From Tubulanus polymorphus (lineage: Eukaryota > Nemertea > Palaeonemertea > Tubulaniformes > Tubulanidae): a stretch of DNA of 64,000 nucleotides. Position 1 is the first letter of the stretch. Each line of letters opens with the position of its first letter. The stretch lies in the NCBI RefSeq assembly GCF_964204645.1, contig NC_134030.1:1837855-1901854 (forward strand). Reading direction: 5' to 3'. Below the pieces are notes generated by a model that saw only the letters and a program-made list of their open reading frames with translations, was not told the DNA's origin and ran no database searches. Position numbers and translations under genes: made by a program. Positions 21,692-33,500 of the stretch are shown here, one piece after another.

Positions 21692-24600
21692 TTAAACAGT
21701 TCTTACCCGTTGAGGTATCGGGTTTCCACCGTTATCAGACACCACAAATAGATCAGTGAAGTTCGGTCGCGACGGAGCGTCGGAATAAGGGTTCGACGGA
21801 AAATCTGCTAACGCTTGATCGTTCACTATAGCTATCTATAAAAACAATTCAAGAAAACAAAATCAATATGTTATTTGTTACATAGTTAGACTCTCCTACA
21901 GTAGAACCCATGCCTGCATCGTTCTAGAGCGCCTTGATGACATTTCCAGCCAATAAAGTAATCATGCTTTATATTTATTTCAGCCCGGGTCGATCTATTC
22001 TAGGATTTATCTAAGTGATTATACAAAAGCAGGATGGCCACTTTTATTCGATTTGCTTTTATCCCTGACTATTCCCTGACATGTTGTTTTCTCTGATCTG
22101 ATCTGCTAAGAATCAGATCAATTAACATAGTCAAATATGTAAGACATAGATGGAAACTGATTGATTTAACACATCTAGCAATCTCAACATATTGCCCTGG
22201 CTTTTTTCTGATTTTTGGCTTTTTTTTACGATATAACCTAAATATTTCCTGACTTTGTAAAGAAAAGAAAAATCCCTGACTTTTCCCTGATTTCCAGCTG
22301 AATGGTCACATTGTCCATCAATTTCTAGAGAAAACAGTGTGAATACCAGTAAGGCGAATGACGTACCTGAGCTGTCCGTACGTGGAATGGAAAGTTATTG
22401 TTGGCAGCAGACGGACGGGTTAAAATCTGTAACAAAGTCACCATGGAAATAATTAACTGACGGTATTTTGAATTATCTCGGTGATTGGATAACAGAATTT
22501 CGGACACTTACGATGAAAAACAGATAACCGCAGAAAATGACGCAGTTTTCAACACCGTTGACAACCTTTTCACGCACCCACGGTTTCATCTGTGTCATAG
22601 CAACCAATATAATAATCGGGCCAGCCCAAAACCTGGGGAAAAAAACAAGAAATTATGACTCGGACTAGACTTCTGTAAAGTGACGACTTACGCTTAGTAA
22701 ATTGAACTAGAAATACAAATTGAGACTTGAGCAAAGTGACGACTTACCAGATTGTATAAAATATGTAAAACGGGAAATAGAATTTTCCTTTTTCCTGGTA
22801 ATGTTTCAACGTGAAGAAAACTGATACAGTGAACCAGATCCAGGCGAGAATTCGTAGAACGATTAAACCGTAGCCGGGAACGCTTTCATACGTGTATAAC
22901 ACTAAACCAGGATCGAAGAACTGTTCATAGAAATAAATATTAATACAATTAAATATAGCTGCAAAGCAGTGATAACAGGTTTTTTTCTGTAGCCCAAGTT
23001 TTACCGCTAAGATCAACTGAATTAACGAAGAAATTAAATTGATTTGAAGAGTTAAACGTTTTTGTGAACACGATACAAGGATCGAAAACTGTTCGTAGAA
23101 ATAGATTTACGAAATTAAAGATAGCTGCAAAGCAGCGTTAACAGATTCGGTAGCTCAGGACCCAATTTCACTGTTTGGATGAAATTGATTCAAGATAAAC
23201 CGAATTAATGAAGAAATTAAAACAATTTTAAGAGTTTTAACTTTTTTTAGTGAAACTGGGAGATTTTCCTCTATATCGGTTCATATTTCAAAAATTTGAA
23301 TAAACGTCAAAATGACGGTTTTAACTGTCAACTTACGAATGCTTCGTAGATGAAAAGAACGACGTAGATGATGATATAGGCCGTCATAAATACGGTAACT
23401 TTGATTGTTCCTGACTGCGATAAACGCCCCCTGGTGACGGTGTAACCTTTCGCGAGAAGAATCAACATCAACTCGAACGTGAGTACGCCGCCGGATTCAA
23501 ACACGCGACCTTGAAAATAATTAAATACAAATTATAATTTATTTGTCGACAAAAACGTAGATGATATTTTGACAATGATAAAATAAACATGAAACTGATT
23601 ACAAATTTTATTGCAGCTTACATACACAGACCGGGTCGATTAGGAGAAACAATACATCATCTTTTTAACCCCAAAATCAAAGAGCCTCGGGCGGCGATGG
23701 CTGCTAGGTAACAACGCAAACATTTACGGCGCTAATAATCACTTCAATTTTCGAATTATCACATTTCAATAACGAGGAATTCCACGTTATGTAATACAAG
23801 GAATGATGATATATATCGTATTCGTAAATTTCTCAGGTGAAATAACAAACCTTCAGCGAAAACGCTTCAGATTGATATTTGCACATATCACCAGCCGAGT
23901 CGTGCTTCATCATTTCACGATTTATTGACGTAAGGTAAATCTCTCAGACGATACGTTTAACGCAGTTTGCATGGGTATACACGTCGTAGTATACACGACA
24001 GTATTCATTAGGGTATACACAAGGGTATACACAATATCATACACAAGGGTATACACAAGGGTATACACAATATCATACACAAGGGTATACACAATATCAT
24101 ACACAAGGGTATACACAATATCATACACAAGGGTATACACAAAATCATACACAAGGGTATACACAAAATCATACACAAGGGTATACACGTCGTAGTATAC
24201 ACGACAGTATTCATTAGGGTATACACAAGGGTATACACAATATCATACACAAAACTATAAGTATTCATTAGGGTATACGCAAGGGTCTTCATAGGGGTAT
24301 ACACAAGGGTATACACAATATCATACACAAAAATATACAGAAAGGTCTTCATAGGGGTATACACAAGGGTAATCATTAGGGTATACACAAGGGTATACAC
24401 TAGGTAAATATGTGCAATGTGTATACTGATAAGAACGGAGTGAGCAACGACGTCCGACTGCGCCAGTTTTTTAAACCGATCTCTCTGCAGACGACAGACG
24501 CTTTAGTAGCTTAGCAACACCGTTTAACAATGACCGCAGTACGCATGCACGCACGTAGGGACGAAAGATTAATAGAGTGAAAGAGCTGATGTTAATGAGA

Positions 24601-27541
24601 TACAGTGTCTAAACTAGCTAATAAACAACACATTCTGATCAACGCCAGACTTCGGGTTAACAGGTTTCTCCACAAACAGGGCAGATTTACTACAGGGTAC
24701 CCTCAACCTGCTGAACGCCACTCAGGGCAGTATTACTACAGGGTACCCTCAACCTGCTGAACACCACTCAGGCAGTATCAGCAGGTTCCCCTCAACCAAC
24801 GAGCACCACTCAGGGCAGTATTACTACAGGGTACCCTCAACCTGCTGAACGCCACTCAGGGCAGTATCAGCAGGTTCCCCTCAACCAACGAGCACCACTC
24901 AGGGCAGTATTACTACAGGGTACCCTCAACCCTCTGAACTCCACTTAGGGCGGTATAAGCAGGTTCCCCTTCACCCTCTAAGCACCACTGAGGGCATTAT
25001 CAAGCAGGTTTTTTCCATCAACCCGCTAAGCTTTGAAATGATTTGAAATCAGTTCCTTTCTATTCTGCTGGGCAGCTACGGACCGCGGGTAAGGGTTGAT
25101 ATGAATATTTACCGATATATTTTGCGGCTCTATTTTCGACCCCTGATTGAGCGTAAACTCCGTAAGCGCAACACATTATAATCAAACTGAACACTTCACA
25201 AGATAACGCGGCCAGATACATCTTATACGTTGTGTGGAATAACTGTCTGTCAGCCAGAACGTCTATAAATACAAACAAATATACAATCAGTTTACAAGTT
25301 TAGAAGTGTTTTACGTCCCAACTGCAATTAGTTTCAGTGTAACCCTAGTGGGTCTTAAGAGACGGCCAGGGCCTTTTTATATGGCTCATAACCGGACTAA
25401 GTTAGCAGAGCTTAGTCCATGTATGTGCCTTGACAGCCAACACCTGGGGCTGGTTCCTCAGTTGAGACTTAAGTCCAAAAATGGTCTTAAATTTTAAGAC
25501 CGGTCTTAAGTTGTTAGATTGGTTATAGAACTAAGATGGTCTTAGATTGGTCTTAAGTCTAAGCCATGACCATGGAACTGAGCCCAGAGGTGGTTTCGAA
25601 CTAGGGACCTCTCGGTTCCCAGTCCTCCACTCAACCAACTGAGCTAACTGGACAGGACAAACAGATTTAAAAGCTCCAATTCAGTTCAGAGTTGGATCCA
25701 GGAGGACTTGTGACTCTTGTACAAGCAGGGTGTGATCTAAACACTTGTCCACTTGCCAGGGACAAGTATATATATGTTCATTAGGGAAATACAGATAATA
25801 GACAATCAGTTTACAGATTCAAAAGCTCAAATCCAGTTCAGGGCTCAGTTTCATGAAAAAGTGTAAACTTAAAACGGTTTAGTTTGAATTGTTGTCGTCA
25901 TTGAAGTTGCCAATAGCAATAAAACCAAAAAGTTGAGTTTATCTTTTATGTGAAACTTGTGAACTACATTAAGCAATTACTATGATTACTGTTCCTGTGT
26001 GTGAATTTTTCATTATCATCTACTTTGACAATATATACATGTTCATCAATCAAATCAAAAATGCATTTAGTCTTTATAAATTTCAGGGGTGCATCCAGCA
26101 GGACTGGTAAGACTTTTTAGTGCCCAAACTAATTTTGTCAACAGAGAGTTACTGCGTTCGAATACACTTAATGTTGCCTTTAAAGATTTTTTATCCGATA
26201 CACTACTAAAACTCAGTTCCTAATTCAGTAACCGCATAATTGGATAAAAAGAATCCTGGTTCCAACTGTATCGATTTAGGCGTAATGTACTGTAAATTCA
26301 AAATTGCCTATTTCTCAAAATTGAAAGTTTTTAGGCATTTTGTTCACGTTTAACCCTTTCCGTGCTGACTTATTAATACCCTATAGTGCTTGAGAAAATG
26401 TGAAAATTTGGGAAAATTCCATCCTAGTGTGTTGAATAACGGGAATAGCACTATAATGCGTCTACACCGCGGTGTATCGTTAGTTACTAATATCTCACTA
26501 TGTTTGACAGGTGCTGCCATCTTTCAATAGAGATAAAAACTAATTAAATCAATAAACCGCAGCGCGGTGTACTAGCAAAATCCATCAACGATTTATACAC
26601 CGCACTGCGGTGTAGACGCACTGAAAGGGCAATGGAGTTTCAAGCTGCACATTTAAAAGCATTTTCGATTTTCAAGGAGGTTCTAAGGAATCAAGGAGTC
26701 GTAGGTACACGGTTACCGTGGAAATTATTGAATTTCACTTTAAGGGAACCAATGGAGTAGTGAGTAACAGTGATCTCAGTAGTCAATACGTTTATAAATA
26801 TATTATATAAACTGCGGGGAATTCTTTGTTCTGGTTTACGAATAAATTCATTAAATCATAGACGATGACGATGACGCAGGCCCCGGAGCTTGAGACAATG
26901 AATGAATGTAACCACGACAACAACTGAATAGAGATGAATACAGAACGATATCGCGTTCACTCATTCATCACAAATATACACAGGATTTGTGACTCTACAG
27001 CTTACATAGTCAGACGCTGTCCGGTTCAGACTGGTTAGAAGATTGTTGAAACCAATCGCAACTGATATTCACAATTATGTACTTCGATTTAAATAAATAA
27101 TTCTTCAATCTGAACTATGATTTCTGATTTCGAAATGAAACCACCTGTTTTGCTTGCTCACTGCAGGTGTGGTGGATTTGTAAGGGACAACAAATCAAAA
27201 CCATAATGTGTCAAACCAAATTCACCAATCTAATAAATAAGAGGGTTAATCCTTATCTCAAGATTGAAAAAAAAACATATTTCAAGATCAAAACTAGAAA
27301 ACCAACTTGCACAGACCGGTATTTACCGTTCTGGATCATGAAAAGTCGAGATTTTTTTTTTTCGATTTCAAAGGTTCTGAATTTCGAAATAGTTCAGATT
27401 TGATGCCAGACACAATAGACGACTTTGTTTGATTTAACATTATGATATATGAGTTTTCTTAAATAAAGCGCACAATATTTGAACGACGCATTATTAAGGT
27501 TTGTATTGAAGAAGACTTTTCCTCAGGAAAATGAATCTTCT

Positions 27542-27598
<57 letters not shown>

Positions 27599-30500
27599 AT
27601 ACGACTCGACACGGCTTAGAACCGTGTTTTAGACTATTTCAATAGTTTTAATTAATGCGGCACAATGTTTTGTGACCAGTGTTTTGTCCCAGTTGACCGG
27701 ACACTGTACAGTTGTTATGACCCCCATCGGTCTAATGACTCGCTTAACAAAAATACACCTTCATGAATAACGAATATATTTAGATTTATCAAAATTAATT
27801 CATCGTTTCCATGGAGTTTGTTAAGGGCACGTACGCAAACATGTATATAACGCATATGACGGCACGATGGTGCGTGACAAGGTGAGAATGCGTGTCCATT
27901 TTTATACTTACACGAGAAATATAAAGAGAGTCCCAATAGAAATAAATGCGCGAATAAGAAAGCCATATCAACTTGTAGAATATCTGTAATGATAAACAAT
28001 ATGAATATACCGTATTCACAATTTAGTATAGAAATAATAAAAATTCCTAGAAAGAAAACTAATTTTGGTAGAATAAAAAAGGTATTCAGTACATGATTTC
28101 AAGACAGATCAGACTTGTAAATCAGGGAATTCAAATTGACTAAAAGTATGCTGATTTTCAAAGAAAAGAGTCAGAATTCCACGATTTCGTTGATTTTCTC
28201 AAGGAAATGGTCCGAATTCCTTGGAGAAAAATATACCCTGAATTCCCTCATTTCCAAGATCTGTATGAGAAACCTTAAATACCGGTAAACATAATCATTT
28301 GAAAAATTCCTAAAAAGGAAACAAATTTCGATTCAAACTTTAATAGATGTCAGTTTTAAATAACTTACAGAATTCGTCGGCTGAAAAATGTTCGAAAAAC
28401 AGATCGCCCGGTTCTCCGTTTGTCATCCATATTTCATATTTTAAATTTAAACCCTAGAAAATGTACATAAATATTTCAGAATCGTATAAATATTCCATAC
28501 AGTTCAACTACACAAAATATTTAATCATTCCAAAGATATTTCAATTTTCGTGAATAAATTATTTTCTATGAATTAAGCAGATTAATTTCAGCATTTTAAA
28601 CATTGGGATCTTATTATAGATATTAATCAAGAAATCATCTTTTTAGATCTTCAATTAAAAAAAAAATATGAAAATAGTAAAACATGCAAAACAAAAGAGT
28701 GAACATGCAAAAAACAGCAACAGACAGATAGACAGTCAGACAAATAGACAGTCAGACAAATAGACAGTCCTGTTAGTAAATAGCACATATCGGTTAGGTA
28801 GTGAATTAGATTACTTAGTTTGATTACGATCATAGCTACTCTCATAGACAGTTCCACAGGAGCCAGTTGCACATTTAAGACTGATCTAATACCATTTTAG
28901 TAACAAGTTTTTCAAGACCATATTTTCTCAAGTTTAAGATTAGGGTAAATCTCTTGGAATTTAGAATTATAGAATCCAGCAACCAGTAGCCCAAATGGGA
29001 TCAAACATCAAATATTTCTAAGAACAGCCCTAAACTGTTTAACCAGTTAAAACCTATCGTAGAATTATATCTAGTTCCAGTCATGGAACAAAGACTTTTT
29101 TCATAATTCTAAACAGCTTAGAAAATATCACAAATTAATTTATTAAAAGGACTAGTGAAAATATATATTTGAAATATTGGCATGCAATGGCAGAAGGCAA
29201 GCAACGGTTGAATATTGTCGTATTAAAGCTAAAATGACGCCCAATCATCTAAGCAAGCTCAGCTGTGAAGTGAATGATGGATAAAAAATAGGAGCGATAT
29301 AAACTCTTGGGGCCAGTTGTATAGTCAACTCACCAGTTTATACTCATTTTGGTTCTATAGCAAATCTCATAACTTATAGATGAGTTTAAGCTCATTGATG
29401 ACATTTACTCTTAAGACCAAGTACATTTCAGTTCTATAACCAATCTAACAACTTAAGACCAGTCTAAGCTCATTTTGATTCCATAACCAATCTAACAACT
29501 TAAGACCAGTCTAAGCTCATTTTGATTCCATAACCAATCTAACAAGTTAAGACCAGTCGAAGCTCATTTGGTTATTCAGCCAATCTAACAACTTCGGACC
29601 AGTCTAAACTCACTTTGGTTCTATAGTCAATCTAACAACTTAAGACCAGTCTAAACACATTTTGGTTCTATAACCAATCTAACAACTTAAGACCAGTCTA
29701 AGCTCATTTTGGTTCTATATAACCTAATCTAACAACTTTAGACCAGTCTATTCTCCTTTTAGTTTTATAGCTAATCTACCAAATTAAGACCAGTCTAAGC
29801 ACATTTCAGTTCTATAACCAATCTTACAACTTCAGATCAGTCGAAGCTCATTTTGGTTATTCAGCCAATCAAGCAACTTGAGACCAGTTTAAGTTCATTT
29901 TGGTTCTATATAACCTATCTAACAACTTTAGACCAGTCTAAACTCATTTTGGTTCTATAGTCAATCTAACAACTTTAGACCAGTCTAAACTCATTTTAGT
30001 TTTATAACCAATCTAACAACTTAAGACCAGTCAAAGCTCATTTTGGTTCTATAACCAATCTACCACTACTTAAGACCAGTCTAAACTCATTGTGGTTCCA
30101 TAACCAATCTAACAAGTTAAGACCAGTCGAAGCTCATTTTGGTTATTCAGCTTATCAAGCAGCTTAAATGCATTCTAAGAGCACTGTTTAGACTGTACAA
30201 CTGGTCCCTCGGATAGTTCCCCTTTAGCGCAGTGATACCTTAATAGATTGACAGTTCTCTATAACGACATACCACCATCTCGGCCGCCTACCGATCACTG
30301 CCATACTAAAGTTACACCAGACATTTCTAGTTTTCGTTATTTGTATATTTTGCGTTGCGGCCGTGTATATCGTTAAATTACTGGCGATGCAATTCGTAAA
30401 ATGCGACCGTTGGGTTAAACTGTAGATCTGATCGCTGGCGTCATCATCGAACTCTCCGAGTGCCGCGCGCTTTTGTTCACACGTCTATACAACACAAACA

Positions 30501-33500
30501 CACAGGTCGTACACGGGGCCGGGTGAAAATAAAAAAAATTTAAAAAGTTTAGAAAAAAAATTACTGAAAACTCAATCGTGACTTCAGGACAGGGTTTAGA
30601 ATGACAGTTAGAGTTTGTCGTCGGAGGTTAAACTGAAACTTGAAAATAAATTATCAAAATTAAAAAAAGGAAGAAAAACTGTTTCCGGATTCAAAATACA
30701 ATTAAAATTCACACAAAAAAACAAGGTTAAAACGTTAACGTTACACTTTCAACCATCTTTACTCTTAATTTAGATATCAATTAGAAGCCTGTACCACTCT
30801 CAGCCTGGACACTGTACCCCTCTCAGCCTGGACACTGTACCCCTCTCAGCCTGGACACTGTACCCCTCTCAGCCTGGACACTGTACCCCTCTCAGCCTGG
30901 ACACTGTACCCCTCTCAGCCTGGACACTGTACCCCTCTCAGCCTGGACACTGTACCCCTCTCAGCCTGGACACTGTACCCCTCTCAGCCTGGACACTGTA
31001 CCCCTCTCAGCCTGGACACTGTACCCCTCTCAGCCCGGACCCTGTATCCCTCTCAGCCTAGACCCTGTACCCCTCTCAGCCCGGACCCTGTACCCCTCTC
31101 AGCCCGGACCCTGAACCCCTCTCAGCCTGGACCTTACACCCCTCTCAGTCTGGAAACCACTAACAAGAATGTCTGAGAGGTTCAAGGCTGTAGAAATTGA
31201 CATCTGTATGAAGTCTTACATTATTAACAAAATTCCTGCCTCAAAAAAAAACCGTTTGTTAAATAAAAAACCGATCACAATTCAGAAGTTAAGGAGATTC
31301 TGTGTGGAATTAATGATAATTATGAGTTAACAGAGAGTGTGCCGCACGAAAAAATAAACACACAATAAACGAGGTTCATTTGTACCTTCAACGAGCGACA
31401 ATTCTCTAATACAACGTACCACCAGCGGGCGCGGTTACTAGTCAACGACCTACGAAATTCACATTTCACCTCGGCGCCGGTCGACGTCAGTAACGTATCG
31501 ACCTCGGACGGTATCAGCTGATCGGTCGTAGTGTTGTATAAATTACAACCGCGAAAATTGAATTTATCGAGTCGATAAATTTGATCGGTTACGTCTAAAT
31601 CATATTCGCCTAACGTTGTGTATTTCTGCCAACAGGACTGAGCAGACGACAGCGACAATAAAATAAAAACAAGCAAAATACGGTACAATATAAAACCATC
31701 GATGAAACGCTCTCCGAGTTCGTGTTCTAACAATTATATAAACTCCCTCCACACTAAAGAATAAAATGAGTCCAAAAAGTCTCCTTGAGCTGAGAGAACA
31801 CTTTTTGGAGTATACTTTATATTGCCTTTTTTGAATATCAAAATGCCCTTTTCGGACTTAACAGGTCAAAATGTGCTTCTGAATCTGCACCTGGGTGTTA
31901 AAGGCCTAACAAAATTATGAATACCTGAAGATGGCTAACGTTGAATGAACTACCCTCCCTAGCTCAAGGAATACAGTATTCCTGAAGATGACTATTTGGA
32001 TATAGTTGAAACGTTGATCAAACTACACTAGCTCAAGGAATACAGTATTCCCGAAGATGACTATTAGGATAAAGTCGAAACGTTGAATAAACTGCACTAG
32101 CTCAAGGAGACATTACAGACTCTTTTTATTCTTAGCGTGCAGGAATTCTATATATTACTGCATAATGCTGATATAAAAAAATATTCGACATATCGCTTTA
32201 AAATACAATAACTCAAAATATGTTATTCTGATTTTGTGAGAATCTTGATAGTATTCGAGTAGTTTCGGTAGCTGTAGAAATGAATAACTGTTTAAAAACC
32301 ATTTTTGGACTGGGCAAAAATGTGACAGATTTTTGTGTATCTTAAAGCAATACTCTACAATTCTACTCCGAGATATTCGTAACATAAAATCATCGTCAAT
32401 TTTGATATTTCGCTAGAAATTTCAAACTGAATTTGCGAGAACCGATTTAAATTTGAGATCTTCGAAAATATATCGAAATTTGACGATGTTTTTACACGAA
32501 AAGCAGGAAAAACACAGAACGCTGCCATAAAATAATAACAACAAGCGTGGTGATGAATCGTGGCACTAGGGGGCGCTGCTGGTACCTTCGTGCTCGCACA
32601 GTTACTAATACAAATAAACCACCATCGATCTCTTTGAGATATGAATGATCGTTCGGCCTCGCAGTGATGTGTCGGGACTCCTGATTGGTTAGATCTGATA
32701 CAGCCAGCCGACCAGCTACCGCGTTGTGTTAACTGTATGATCTGATAGTTATCACCGTCCGGGTTTAAAACGCTCAGTTTTTGGTAGCAGTTCTGTGTCG
32801 TCGCAGCACGTAAAATTTATACATTTAGAAAATATCATCAGTTGAATCTTGGGGGGGGGGGAGGGGGAGGAGTGTGGTAAATCTTTGATCTTTTATAGCA
32901 CACTGGTCCCTTTTACAAGGTGGTCACTTTCTACCAATTAACAAATTGGGGCCTACCCCGAGTTTTGCCCGTTTTTTCCAAATCCTGTTTTTTTGCAAAA
33001 TTTGCCTAAAGTTTTTCCCGATTTTTTAAAGATTTTTCTGATTCCCTGAATTTCCAGGTTTTTCAGCTCAGCGGCGCTAACCGTGTTTTATGAAGTTTTG
33101 ATAGGGTATATTGTCACTGATTGAAATTTTCAAAATATTTTCCAAGACTTTCAAGGAGTTTAAGAATAATTTCTCAAATTAGAAAGATGATTCAATGTCT
33201 GGAAAATGATATTTTTAGAAAACAAGACATATTGTATATTTTCAACTATTCCCTTGATGTGTCCCTATCAATACGACCCATCTTAAGTTGTTTAAAGGAT
33301 AAAATGAATTGAGAATACGAACCTTTGAATCATTTTTGTAGACGGCCTCCCACTGTCCAGGTGAATCAAAATACATCAGTATATTCTGAACTTCATAAGT
33401 CTAAAAATCAACACAATTAAAGTTATAACTGAGTCTGATCCAGCGACTAGTTTCACAAAAAGGTTTTTAACTCTTTTTAATATCATTCAGTTCAAACCTG

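Noticed and set aside
25590-25660. Functional tRNA gene on the minus strand
   Set aside because: A and B boxes are present but paired acceptor and anticodon stems could not be confirmed and it is fused to a repeat; kept as tRNA-like only.
31638-31733. N-terminal MLEHELGERF extension of exon 4b as a separate gene start
   Set aside because: The stretch ends in a pyrimidine tract plus CAG acceptor exactly where homology to exons 4a and 4c begins, so it is intron.
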